The notes beneath the pieces were generated by a model. That model was given only the letters and a program-made list of their open reading frames with translations. It did not search any database and was not told the DNA's origin. A DNA stretch of 64,000 nt. Origin: Trebouxia sp. TZW2008 (taxonomy: Eukaryota > Chlorophyta > Trebouxiophyceae > Trebouxiales > Trebouxiaceae). How positions within the stretch are numbered: the stretch's first letter is position 1; every line of letters begins with the position of its first letter. Location: assembly GCA_002118135.1 (NCBI GenBank), contig BDIU01000241.1, forward strand, positions 20,989 to 84,988, read 5' to 3'. A program made the translations under genes and the position numbers. Below are positions 51,901 through 62,038 of this stretch, piece by piece.

Positions 51901-54900
51901 TGAAACGACTGACGTGCATCATGCCAGAGGTTGCTGCACCCTGGCATGCGTTCTACACCATCTTCACATGACACCCCTTGACTGTCATTGCAGAGGATTG
52001 CTGGCAACTGCCAAGCAGCGTTCATGGTCATGCCAACAGCAGCAGCACCACAGGGCTACTGCCAGAACACCTGTGACAGATGCTTCGCCACAACAGCCCC
52101 AGTGCCAGCACCCACAACTGCCCCTACTGTTGCTGCTCAACCGCCTCCAGCCCCAGTGGTCTTCAGCCCCCCTCCTCCACCCCCAGTGACCCCAGCTGCT
52201 TCCCCATCTCCAACCCCTTCATCCCCACCGCCGCCCCCACCCTCCCCAGTCAACAGAGAGAATGAGGTGCCGCCCACTCCTGGGCTGACCCTGCCCCCTA
52301 CCCCCACCCTGGTGCCTAGCCCAACTGCTACCCCTGTAGCAACTCAGCCACTGTCGTCACCAGCACCAGTTCCATCACCATACAGTGTGACGCCTCCGAC
52401 TGCGACGCCAGTGGCAAGTCCAGCTGTGACTCCAGCTGTCACGTCTGTTCCTACTGTAACTCCAGTAGTCACATCCTCTCCTACAGTGACTTCAGTCCCA
52501 AGGCCTACTCTGCCAGTTGCTAATGCACCAGAGGGTGTGCCAGCACCCCCAGCCACCCCCACCCCTACAGCAGCAACGCTCCCCACCACCCCAATCCCTA
52601 CAGTTCCTGCACCCCCCGCAACCCCCACTGTGCCAGCAGTAACAGTGCCTGCTGTGGCACCAGCGCCAGCTCCATCCAGCTGCTCTGACATTGTGCCTCC
52701 TGGCGGCATTAGCTGTCAGCAAGAGGTAAAACCTTGATCTGCTTGACTGATGGCTGCATTGCTTTGTCGGAGCAGTGTGCTATGTTTAAATGCCAAAGCT
52801 GCTAACCTGAACCCTATGGTTTGCTGTGCTGTGTTTGGTGCATGTCTGTGTGGCTTGTTGTGCTGTGGCTTGCTGTAGGCTTGTTGTGCTGTGGCTTGCT
52901 GTGCTGTGCTTGCTGTCTAAGTGGCTTAGTATGATGCATTGACTGATGCATCTGCGCAAATGTGCACAAAGTGTGTTGGTCTTTACTTGATACAAGGACA
53001 ATGATGATGCATGGAGCAAGTTTGGCGTGCATCTCCAGATCTTGCAGAGTTCTGATTGACTCTAGCTGTTCCTGCAGAGGATAAATGGCAACTGCCAAGC
53101 ATTCTTCATGACAATGCCAACAGCAGCGGCACCACAGGGCTACTGCCAGACCACATGTGACAGGTGCTTCGCCACAACAGCCCCTGCCCCAGCCCCCACC
53201 CCGGGCCCCACAGTGGTCCTGCAGCCACCTCCCGCCCCCATCAGTATCCCATCACCCCCTCCATCCCCAACACAGCCCCCACCTGCACGCGTGACACCCA
53301 CTCCACCCCCAGCACCTCAGGTGACCCCAGCGCCGACAGCTTCTCCAGTCAGCACTCCCACTGCTATCGCTGGGCCCACAGCTGTGCAAGATGAGTTTGC
53401 CAACAGCCATCGCCCACCGCCTCCTCCAGCAGCAGTGGCAACACCTAGCCCTGTTCCAAGCAACAGTCCTGTTGCCAGCAGCCCTCTCCCCAGCAATGCC
53501 CCCGGCCCTTACAGCTGCAGCGGCAACTCAACTTTGATGGAGGTGACCTGCAGCTACCAAGGCTGTGACTACCACCTGGATGGGTTGTTAGTCAACAACC
53601 TGACGGCGGCCATACGCAATGACCAGTGTGTCACCCTCAACCTGACATCTACACAGCTGGCAGTATGCAATGGGTGCACAGTTGTGGATGCAACCACACT
53701 GAATGCTGTCTCTTCTGGCACATGCACTCCAGTTTGTTCCAGTGGACCTTCGCTGCCATGCCAGGCCACAGCTCCTGCTCCTGCCCCAGCTGTGGCATCA
53801 GTGCCCAGCCCTGCCCCATCAGTCACTGTCAGCCCTATGACTACCCCAGTGCCTGTTGCTACTAGGAGCCCTGCTGCCACACCAACAGCTACTGCAGTAT
53901 CATCACCTGCTATCACCGCCTCACCCTCACGTTCACCAGCAGTAATCCCTGCTGCTTCACCATCACCCACAGTGGGCAACTCGCCCTCACCAGTTCAGAC
54001 TGGGCCTGCTTCACCTCCACCAGCAGTAAGCCCTGGTGCTTCACCACCGGCTATAGTGGTCAGCTCGCCCTCACCAGTCCTAACCCCTGCTGGATCGCCT
54101 TCACCAGCAGGTGTTGCCACTCCTGTGCCAACTGCAGTGCCAAGATCTCCTGTTGCCACAGTCAGCCCTGGTTCAAGCCCTGTGTCCACAGCAGCACCCA
54201 CACCAGTACCAAGTGCAACAGCAGTGCCTACAGCAACTGCCACACCACTTGCAACAGCAGTTCCTACTCCAAAAGCTGGCTCAGCTGTTTCTCCGCCCCC
54301 ACCCCCACCAGGTGGAGCGTAGATTTTGCTTGTACTGTGCTTGTAATGTGCTTTTGCCCATGTGTTTACATGTGTTATGAAAGGGCTGGAGTAAGCTTGT
54401 CTCTGTGAATGATGCACTTCACTTGGTAACACTTCGTAGCTCGGTGCTTTACATGCTGACCATTGTTGCTGAGCGGCATGCCAAACCCTTTTCAGGTTAG
54501 GTTGTGCATGTGCAATAGATGCTGAAAGCTGTATTGATCACTCTTCATGATTCAGGTGCAAGAGAGTCTGAGGTGACCCCCACCCCCAGCCAGACCCCTC
54601 TCTCCAGCCCCGGTGGAAGCCCAAGTGTGCCAGTGCCAGGATCCCCGTCAGCCAACTGCACTGACATTCCTCCACTTGGTGCGAGTGGTCCATCATGTGA
54701 ACAGGAGGTAAGCATTGCTTACAGACATATTGCTTTCACACTGCAGCCATCGTCACATGCAGATGCATCGAGCTCGTCTGTGCTGTTGCGCACCAACTTT
54801 TGCAATGAGTGGTTGCCTAGTTGCAGAGCATGCAGCATGATCATTCTGACCTGGTCCATGTTCAATGCAGCTGGTTGCAACAGTTGCTAATCACACTGGG

Positions 54901-57900
54901 GGCACAGCTTGGACTGCAGTAATCAGCACAGATGAGGACCCTCATGTCAAAGCACAACTTCTTGTTCTGCTCATTTGCCTAGCCATACAAGAGCTCATGC
55001 CTGCAGAGGATCTACGGACACTGCCAGGCGTCTGACATGACCACTACTAGGCTACTGGTAGATCACATGTGTTCTTCCTGAGCAACTGACATGAGAAACG
55101 CTGTTTGCAGAGGATCTATGGTCACTGCAATGCGTCTTACATGACCACGCCGACAGCAGCAGCCCCAGCAGGCTACTGTCAGATCACCTGTGGCAGATGC
55201 TACCCTGCCGCAAGCCCTGCCCCTGCCCCCACAAGTGCCCCCACAGTCATCCCACAGCCGCCACCGGCCCCTGTCCTCATACCTTCCCCACCCGTCCCAG
55301 CTTCACCCCTAGCAACCCCTGCACCTAGTGCCACTGCTTCACCAGCTGTGACTGTATCTCCTGGTGCTTCACCCATAGCAACAAGCACCCCAGCTGCTAC
55401 TGTCTCACCTGGTGTTTCACCCACAGCAACAAGTACCCCAGTTGTGACCGTCTCACCTGGTGCCTCACCCATAGCAACAAGCACACCAGCTGCTACTGTG
55501 TCACCTGGCGCTTCACCTACAACCACACCCACAGCAACTAGCACGCCAGCTCCTAGCGTGACGCCATTATCATCACCAGTGCCTTCAGCCACTCCATCTC
55601 CTACAGTTGTTGGCACACCAGTGTCTAGTGCTTCACCAGCATTTACAGCTTCACCTGGTGTCTCACCCATAGCCACTAGCACGCCAGCTCCTAATGTAAC
55701 ATCGCCGGCGTCACCAGTGCCTGCAGTCACTCCGTCTCCTACAGTTGTTGGCACACCAGTGTCCACAGCTTCACCAGGGGTAACTGCTTCACCAGTGTCT
55801 ACAGCTTCCCCTGGTGTCTCACCCATAGCCACTAGCACCCCAACTCCTAGTGCGTCACCTCGATCATCACCAGTGCCTGCAACCACTCCATCTCCTACAG
55901 TTGTTGGCACACCAGTGTCTACTGCTTTGCCAGTAGCATCACCATCGCCTTCAGCGATGCTTTCACCAGTGCCTAGGGCTTCACCAGTCTCAGGGGCATC
56001 CCCGTCACCAGTGTCAGGGACATCCCCAGTGCCCAGTCCCTACAGTGGGGCATCCCCATCACCAGCGGCTTCTTCTTCACCAGTGCCTGGGGCGACCCCA
56101 GTCAGTACCCCACAGGGCATCAGGTCGCCCCCACCCCCAGCCCCCTCTTCACCAGGCCTTCAGGTGTGAACTTTTGCTGCCCTGTGCAACAGTCAAACTC
56201 TGAATTGACTGCTGCCGTTGTTGCAATCTGCCTTTCCAGCTCTGCACACAGTACAGAAGACCTGTTGTCCATTTGTAATACAAATTTGGGCTGCAAAGAC
56301 TGATCCCAGACTGACAAGTGCCTTCTCGACATGCAGGATGTCAATGTCAACGGCCGGCGGCCCCCCTCTCCCCCAACTCTGACACCCACTTCCTCAGCTG
56401 CACCAGCACCAGCACCTGCTTCATTAGTGTCAACACCGGCAGCTGGCCCATCGCCAGCGGTGGTACCCACACCCACTGCCACGCCCACTGCCACACCCAC
56501 CGTTACCCCTGTAGCAACCCCACCCTTCAGGCTTGCCACCCCAACACCAACCCCAAGCCTGACCCCTGTCAGTCCCACTGGGGTAGTTAGCCCCTCACTT
56601 TCCCCAAGTCCAATAATCTCTGGCCCTCCACCTTCGCCAGTCAGGACAGTTGTCAGTCCCCCCATGGCTCCAGCCCCAGCCGTAGCCTCACCTGCCGCCA
56701 CTGCCAGCCCGCCTGCAACTGCTGTGCCCACAGCTACCCCATCTGGGGCCTCACCAACCCCCACTGCCAGCCCTACTGCCACAGCAGCGCCCACCGCCAC
56801 CCCATCTGGGGCGTCACCAACTGCCACTGCCAGCCCTGCTGCCACATCTGTGCCTACCGCCACCCCACCCAGCCTGCAAAATGTTGGTGTCACAGGCGGG
56901 CGACCCCCTCCTCCACCCCCCACAGCCACCCCAGCAAGCAGCGCCTCACCCACAGCAGTGCCCGCATCGCCCTCTGTGCCTGCACCCTCTAGTCCAACAT
57001 CTTCAGTCCCTACTGTGACCTTTGCGCCAACTGCTGTGCCAACTGCGACAGCAGCTGTCACTCCAACTGCCACCCCAGTGAGAAGCAGTCCAGTGCCTAT
57101 GCCCACAGGAGTGTTCCAGTCGCCTAGTGCAACAACAGCACCTGTTCAGTCACCAGGTGAGCACTGAGGAGCTTGGCAAGCTTCAACTGCATAAGCACAG
57201 AAACCTTTCTAGGGCAAATCTCTGGGGACTCATGCTTGTTTTAGTGGTTGAACTGCAAAATGGTCTATGTTTTGCCTGATTGCTGCCTTCACTCAGCAAT
57301 GGTGAATTTGCTGCTTGCATAACGGCACCCTCGCACTGCAGGTGAAATGCAGCACAAATGTTCTCCGCTTTTTGCTAGTTATGCACTTCATTATTTCCCT
57401 TTGTTGTTGCTGCAGGCGCTACTCCAAGCCCAACGGCTACACCCATAGCGGGCTGCACGTGCAATGCTACGTCTAACGCGGTGCCACAGCCGACTCCCAC
57501 AATCACCTTCACATCTACGGACTCTTGCGCCCCTGGAGGCGTCACAGCTGCCAACAGCACCACAGGAGCTGTGTACTTCACTGCTCAGGTGACTTTTGCG
57601 TTTCCGTATCTCTCATTGTTGTCATTGATGAGGTTCTCAGATCAACACTCGATGTTGCTTATTTCTGAGTTCTGCATGCGCATGGGCTTGAGCTGTGATG
57701 ACAGCAAAATGTTGCTCGTGAAACCTGGTTTGGTCTGAGAGGTCATCAGTGCAAAGCAGCAGTGATGCCAAATTCTTGCTCATCACATGGCAGTCTATGT
57801 ACCTATTGACCGAATGCACATTGAGCATATCACAGTAAGAACACCATATTAAGAGCAGTACATTCAGGATGATGTCTCTTTGGTACCATGTGATGAAAGA

Positions 57901-59326
57901 GTTTACGTTTCACTGTAGGTGCAATTCAATGGCCCCATTCAGGCAGGAGCTCTGTCAGCAGCCAGCTTTGGGGCTGGGCGGGTGGCCGCTCCCAATGTGA
58001 CCAGCAACAGCAGCGCCAACTGCTCTTGCGGCACGAGTGCCAGACGAGAGGCGACACCAGGTCAGCCTTATGCCCTCAACAACTTGTGCTTCTGGCTATG
58101 CTGTATGATTATTTGTCTCAATCAAGACACGACAGCATAGCCGTTGTGTCTTGATTGAGACAAATCATCGGTGATAATGAGTATGTGGACATTACTGGGC
58201 ATGGATTGAGCATCTAGCTTTCAGAGTTGACAGCTTCAGCAGATAAACATGATGAGAGTAGTATTGTTTACCGCACATGTGCAAAGCATGCGCTTGGCTT
58301 TGAGTGATCATCCCTCTGTAGTTCATGTTATCTTCAACCATACCAGGCGTATCAAGTATTGGTTTTGGCACATGAGGATGTAACTTCAAATGCATGTTGC
58401 TGACACAAACACCTTTGCCATGCTGCAGGTGCTGGTGTGGTGACAAGCGTGACACAGCTGGACTGCTCGACATACACAGTGCAGGGCTATGTGCCCCAGA
58501 ATGATCCTTTTGAGGTCAACTCCACCACTGTTGTATTGCAACTCAAGGCAGGCATGGCGTCTGCTTGCAATGGCAGCTTCCCTGAGGCCTCTCAGCTGGC
58601 AACAGTTGAGCATAGGTGAGTCACTACACTCACTGATGCACTACACCACTGAAGCACTGCGCCAGTTGGTGCACAGGTGTATGAACTGACAGGAGAGACC
58701 ATATTAACAGATGTGTACAGTGACAGTATGCTGTTGCTGAGTCGTTAAGCTTTGCATTCTAATGCATTTGTGCATCAAGCCAATGTTGGGAACATACTAC
58801 ATAATGCCAAATGACTGACATCAAAGACTCATCCACAGTATATTTCAGCAAGCTGGCAGACAGACATACAATGCATATCATCAAACTGCTGACACTCTCT
58901 GGTTTTGGTTCCAGGCCAATAGCCAAGATCTACGCTACTCAGATGTCTTACCCAAGCGGGGTACCAACCACAACTGCTGACTCAGCGCTGTTCTTGGTCA
59001 CCTTCTCAGAGCCTGTGGCCTCACTCAATACCACGGACTTCTCAGTGTCAGGCCCAAGCGGTGCTTCAGCCAGAATTATGCAGTATCCAGGCAGTGACAG
59101 CATATACCGGTTAGCAGTTGACGTGCCTACTTCATACTGTGGTGCAGTCATAGTCAGTCTCACAGGCAACGTGCAAGACTTGCAAGGCCAGAGTGTCTGC
59201 CCAGATGCCTCCTGCGCCAGCATAACATATACCAAGTCATGCAGTAACTGCTCGAGGGCGCTTGTCCCGTCTGCTGGAGTTGAAGTCATCAAACCGCTAA
59301 GGGATGGCGGCAACATCTGTATATAG
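33937..59326 (+). CDS. Giant secreted modular Pro/Thr/Ala-rich (HRGP-type) extracellular matrix protein, 5312 aa
   Basis: Twenty-six exons: 33937-35032, 35604-36002, 36442-36587, 36931-36976, 37351-39245, 39584-39629, 40309-41681, 42033-42078, 42818-44169, 44386-44431, 44721-46063, 46619-46664, 46992-48337, 48728-48773, 49052-50106, 50453-50498, 50895-51601, 51994-52725, 53078-54311, 54556-54707, 55111-56163, 56337-57156, 57416-57588, 57919-58060, 58429-58615, 58915-59326. They total 15939 nt, exactly 5313 codons, with every phase compatible; that is the evidence for one gene. The N-terminus has a signal peptide (SLGLVLLVFSPVLQVAA, cleavage about residue 35). Seven ten-Cys modules follow, separated by Pro/Thr/Ala/Val spacers with PPPPP runs, then three ShKT-like modules, and a Cys-poor C-terminus with an Ig-like fold signature. 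The spacers resemble substrates for prolyl hydroxylation and O-glycosylation, so a cell-wall or matrix role is inferred. No transmembrane tail or catalytic motif is visible. The ten-Cys module is not a pherophorin domain and I do not recognise it. Confidence 0.85.
34162..34431 (+). other. N-terminal Cys module of the giant protein (copy 1 of 2)
   Basis: About 85-90 residues with the pattern C..C..C...L..C..L....C....V..T....V...C...C....C. The same pattern recurs at 53511-53765, so this is a reused module. Family not recognised. Confidence 0.6.
35767..36976 (+). other. Ten-Cys module 1 (only copy with an internal intron)
   Basis: Starts VCQVLNANISICGG. It is interrupted by an intron (36003-36441) before QRCCCPSAV and ends ATCLQ plus the 46-nt micro-exon 36931-36976. 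The other six modules code this part in one exon, so intron gain here or loss in the amplified copies is implied. Confidence 0.7.
36173..36365 (+). repeat. Two intronic copies of an exon-like segment
   Basis: Near-identical segments of about 50-60 bp at 36175-36234 and 36307-36360 share TGCAATCTGGCCTCTGTAC. Each is preceded by an AG acceptor-like end (TTACAG and GATGCAG). They lie in the only intron that interrupts a ten-Cys module. Confidence 0.6.
37443..38012 (+). repeat. Coding 30-bp minisatellite, 19 copies
   Basis: Nineteen consecutive 30-bp units encode TVTPVATAAP-type decapeptides in exon 5. Unit length is a multiple of three, so copy-number change preserves the frame. It also creates a long spurious antisense ORF. 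Confidence 0.9.
38929..39629 (+). other. Ten-Cys module 2
   Basis: YACQLVNAEVQLCGV to AMVQCLQ at 39245, then micro-exon 39584-39629; completed by the TQC at the start of the next long exon. The central CCC triplet is present. Confidence 0.8.
40662..40961 (+). repeat. Coding 30-bp minisatellite, 10 copies
   Basis: Ten consecutive 30-bp units of the same TVTPVATAAP type in exon 7, homologous to the array in exon 5. Confidence 0.9.
41365..42078 (+). other. Ten-Cys module 3
   Basis: YACQLVDAEVQLCGV to SMVQCLQ at 41681, micro-exon 42033-42078. It is nearly identical in protein sequence to module 2, indicating a recent duplication. Confidence 0.8.
43852..44431 (+). other. Ten-Cys module 4
   Basis: YTCDLVSAQLQLCNVEAANV to AMVQCLQ at 44169, micro-exon 44386-44431. 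Closest to module 6. Confidence 0.8.
45747..46664 (+). other. Ten-Cys module 5
   Basis: YACQLVTTELQLCGVTAEA to AMVQCLQ at 46063, micro-exon 46619-46664. Confidence 0.8.
46405..46495. repeat. TACGTATTG-type short tandem repeat
   Basis: Runs of GTATTGCGTACTACGTATTG and the paired ATTGA(C/T)ACT(G/C)TAAAATACT lie in the intron before micro-exon 46619. Confidence 0.7.
48022..48773 (+). other. Ten-Cys module 6 (GC donor)
   Basis: YTCDLVSAELQLCNVEAADV to AMIQCLQ at 48337, micro-exon 48728-48773. The intron between them begins GCATGT, a GC-AG intron; the other module introns begin GT. Confidence 0.8.
49795..50498 (+). other. Ten-Cys module 7
   Basis: YQCELVRAQIQLCNVEAANV to AMLRCLQ at 50106, micro-exon 50453-50498, closed by the DQC that starts exon 50895-51601. 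Confidence 0.8.
51550..52080 (+). other. ShKT-like six-Cys module 1, split by an intron
   Basis: CSDIVPPGGLTCDQQ ends exon 17; RIAGNCQAAFM..GYCQNTCDRC starts exon 18. The spacing (C..C......C....GYC..TC..C) resembles ShKT-type modules attached to algal wall proteins and glycosidases (family assignment is inference). Confidence 0.6.
51607..51720. repeat. ~36-bp intronic tandem repeat
   Basis: About three degenerate copies of a GTCTGC...CTTCAGCGCATTG unit at the start of the intron after exon 17. Confidence 0.6.
52677..53168 (+). other. ShKT-like six-Cys module 2, split by an intron
   Basis: SCSDIVPPGGISCQQE at the end of exon 18, then RINGNCQAFFM..GYCQTTCDRC in exon 19, in the same phase-0 arrangement as copy 1. 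Confidence 0.6.
52840..52920. repeat. TGTGCTGTGGCTTG simple repeat
   Basis: Imperfect repeats of GGCTTGTTGTGCTGT/GGCTTGCTGT in the intron after exon 18. Confidence 0.75.
53511..53765 (+). other. N-terminal-type Cys module, copy 2
   Basis: YSCSGNSTLMEVTCSY to SLPC in exon 19. It aligns by Cys spacing and a shared C-x(2)-C...L...V..T...V...C motif with the module at 34162-34431, 19 kb upstream. Confidence 0.55.
54655..55200 (+). other. ShKT-like six-Cys module 3, split by an intron
   Basis: NCTDIPPLGASGPSCEQE ends exon 20; RIYGHCNASYM..GYCQITCGRC starts exon 21. A decayed copy of the second half lies in the intervening intron. Confidence 0.6.
55010..55080 (+). pseudogene. Decayed copy of an ShKT-like half-exon
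   Basis: GCAGAGGATCTACGGACACT and the following sequence match the true exon start at 55111, including the acceptor. The copy has an early in-frame stop and has lost the GYC motif region. It is a tandem duplicate left in the intron. Confidence 0.65.
58094..58168. repeat. Interleaved inverted repeats (A-B-A'-B') in an intron
   Basis: GGCTATGCTGT (about 58094) pairs with ACAGCATAGCC (58132-58142). A ~24-bp arm from 58106 (ATTTGTCTCAATCAAGACAC core) pairs with GTGTCTTGATTGAGACAAAT (58145-58164). The two pairings overlap. Confidence 0.8.
58915..59326 (+). other. C-terminal Ig-like domain of the giant protein
   Basis: TADSALFLVTFSEPVASL, then TTDFSVSGPS and VIVSLTGNVQDLQGQ, is the pattern of bacterial-type Ig-like adhesion domains (V.FSEPV ... 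DF.V.G ... V.V...G...D..G). A short Cys-containing tail follows to the stop at 59324-59326. No GPI signal or membrane anchor is seen. Confidence 0.55.
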
Positions 59327-59619
59327 GAGTCTGCAGTGCGCTGTGAGTTTTACAGTCGAGTACATGCTAGTTCTGCCTGAGACACAGTTTCTGAAGTTGT
59401 GACAGTCGTGTCTACCCAGCCCAATAATTTGTCTTTGCTCTCAAGAAACTCATGCCCAACAATTTGTCTTTTGCAGCTTGACCATTACATTGACTAGACC
59501 TTTCATGTTGGTTTTGATTTAGCTCCCCAATAACAAGCATAGCAGCAAGCAAATGAGAATGCAGGCATTGTTGCTAAACATCGAGGAATTGACACTGACT
59601 TTTTTCTTCTGACTATACT

Positions 59620-59624
59620 TGTAA
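59620..59624 (+). terminator. Possible TGTAA signal after the giant gene
   Basis: TGTAA lies 294 nt after the stop at 59326. It is plausible but distant, so low confidence. Confidence 0.25.
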
Positions 59625-60053
59625 TACAGTGTTTCCTTCCAAATCTTGCGTGCGCACTCACAGCAGACCTAAACCTCCGTCTGGCATACCATTGGTACAT
59701 GCAATCATCAACATCAACAGCAGTGAATCACCGTACTCTGCCTTTCTCTCTGAATGACACTCTGAAATCCTTGAGGATTGCATACCACTTATCTACACAC
59801 ATACATTGTGCATTGCACAACTTGCACTGCATCTTGGTGATCTATGCTCCCAATACTTGCCTGTAAACATCCGCTTGAGTATCACATATTTTTGCAATAC
59901 TTGCTATATATTTGCAACACTGACCATTTGCTGTTGCTAAGCATTTGCAGGGTTATGTCAAGGGGTGTGCATGACTGAACACTGGGGCCGCTCTGGGGCG
60001 CTCTCTGGGGATTCGCTCTCGAGGGCCGACTGAGGTCGCAAGCGACCTTCGCC
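59625..60053. promoter_or_regulatory. Intergenic region before the 60-kb gene
   Basis: No coding sequence is recognised. The segment 59950-60053 is CpG-rich, unlike the AT-richer DNA to its left, consistent with promoter-proximal sequence of the gene starting about 60054. Confidence 0.4.
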
Positions 60054-62038
60054 ATGGATGAACGTTGCGCATCTTGTGCGCGTTTCCCACGTCAAAGTCG
60101 TTAGTTTCGTGGTGCTGCCAACCAGATACTGCTGTCAGCACAGACTGACTTGCCTAGTGCAAGTGTCAAGCCGTTGCGACCCGAACGATGCTCCCACCTT
60201 GCGCGTTGTGAACCGAGAACAAAGTTTGCAATTCGGATATTGCTATTCACGGTACTGCGAACATTGCACAGTGCTGAAGCTTGTGCTATGTCCTGCCAAA
60301 ATCTGCCGTGGTAGTGGAGCTTCAAGACCACTGCGTTGGCAGTGAGGTCCTAAGCTTGCCTGACTTCATTGTTTTCAGCGTCTGCCACGCAGTTGCCCCC
60401 AATCACAACCGTGCATATGACCAACAGACCAACTGGTGTTGACGAAGCCATCAAGTTTATTTGGAGTCAGCCAGACACAGTTCTGCAGTCTTCGGAGAAG
60501 CAAAGGCTCAGTGCAATTTTGGCAAAGGAAACAGATGTTGTAGCTACGAGATATTTTCATGCTCCACATCCGGAGCAATGGGTGGGCACTCTCAAGGAGT
60601 TGCTTGCACCAACAGGTACTCTTGCAGTGTGTGATAAACTTTGGCCAACTTTGCATTTCCCAGAAGTATCTGAGCATATTCAATGCAGCATCTCAGCCTC
60701 CTCTGTGTTGGTAGTGCCATGCTCTTGAAACAAACTCTTGCACCCTCTTTGTCACGGGATTGTGTGCCTTCCATTCAAGCCTCTCAAAGCACATCAAGTG
60801 AACCCTGTCCTTCACACTGGCAGCCTTACACAGTGTGCAGGACATCAGTACATCTTCGAGCCTGTTCAGTATTATTTCTACCATGCCTTTAATTTGCTGC
60901 ATTCATGCCTGGCTGCTCATATTGTCCTATGCTTGCTTTCAGGTGCCAGCACCCAAGCAGGACCTGTTTCCGTTCATGTAGACGATGGCTCAGGTGAAAA
61001 TTGGTTTCGACAAGCACCGTGCATGGTCACTGTCTTCGTTGCTTTTGTGTGTGTGTTCAACCAGGCCAACTACACTTTTGATATTTTGACTTGATAGCAA
61101 ACCTATTTAAGCACTGCTGCAAGTTTCACAGGCTCTTGCTCTGTCATTTTTTTGGTCAAGTGATGCGGCCGCAATGTTTTTGTCCATATTGCTGACAGCA
61201 TCTGTAACAACCTGCTCTGTGTCACTGCAGAGTATTATGGAGTTACACAGAGCAATTCGTCATCCTCCCCACTTAGCTGCAATGACCTCATTGACAAGCA
61301 TAAGCAGGACTGCTCTGTGTTACTCCAGAATACTCTGCAGTTGGTTGAGTTTGATAACACAGAGCAGTTCGTTACAGCATTAAAGGTGCCATTAGCATCA
61401 AGGTGTCAATAGCATCATCCGCAAATTGCAAAAAATTGCTTGAAGGTAGCTGTGAAAGTAATGATAGGTGCATATCCTTGCAATGAATTCAGGTGGCATA
61501 CAGTGTTGATTGACTGTTGAATGCAGTTGAAATGGTGGACTGTGAAGCAAATGAACCATCACTCAAACCATTTACGGTGCCAAGGAATCGGTGGGGTCAG
61601 CTGGATGTGGTGGCTATTGAGAAAGGCTTGGCTGCTTCACAACACGTTCTGGAGAGCATTCTGCACGGCAACAGGCACAGCTACCCTGCATGCAGAGGCG
61701 GCTGGACCTGCACCAGCTATACTAGCACTCCCATCCACATTAGGGTTGCCCGAAAACCAGGTAAATGGCTTCAATATACAATGTGCATTGGATGCAGGTT
61801 GGTTCCTTGGAAGTGCAATTCTTGAGCCTCTATGTTTGTCTTTCTTGTGCTGTGGCTGCCACAGCTAAAGCTTTCATCACAATTTTCTTGCATAATGAGT
61901 TTTTTGTCTCTACCTTTACCCCATTGGGACAGGCACAATCCTGGCTGCACTGTTGCAGGTGCTAGACCCAAACAAGCATTGGCCTATCCCACACAACAAA
62001 GCTTTTTGAGTCAGATGTGGCAGATCCTTGTGGGGTAA
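60054..62038 (+). CDS. Unrecognised 215-aa protein, five exons, all phase-1 introns
   Basis: Exons 60054-60099 (tentative, GCCATGG start context), 60379-60615, 60943-60993, 61527-61760, 61959-62038; total 648 nt. Without the first exon, translation from the ATG at 60417 gives 187 aa. Every intron is phase 1 and every internal exon is symmetric. The protein starts Cys/Arg-rich, then has a soluble region with helical character (VDEAIKFIWSQPD, EKQRLSAILAKETDVVATRY, HPEQWVGTLKELL). The third coding part includes VPRNRWGQLDVVAIEKGLAA. No signal peptide, membrane segment or catalytic motif is seen and no family is recognised. The 5' exon and its weak donor are the least certain part. The consistent phases make a real gene likely. 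Confidence 0.55.
61211..61372. repeat. Foldback element built of inverted TGCTCTGTGT units
   Basis: TGCTCTGTGT and ACACAGAGCA occur as four alternating inverted copies (about 61213, 61245, 61311, 61357). An internal arm ACTGCAGAGTATT(A/C)TGGAGT (about 61224-61243) recurs inverted at 61321-61341. It lies in an intron of the 60-kb gene. Resembles a small MITE or cruciform; no flanking target duplication was confirmed. Confidence 0.6.

Noticed and set aside
33937..59326. Several separate HRGP genes
   Set aside because: No start codon with a signal peptide, stop codon or poly(A)-type gap separates the parts, and all 26 exons keep phase to one stop.
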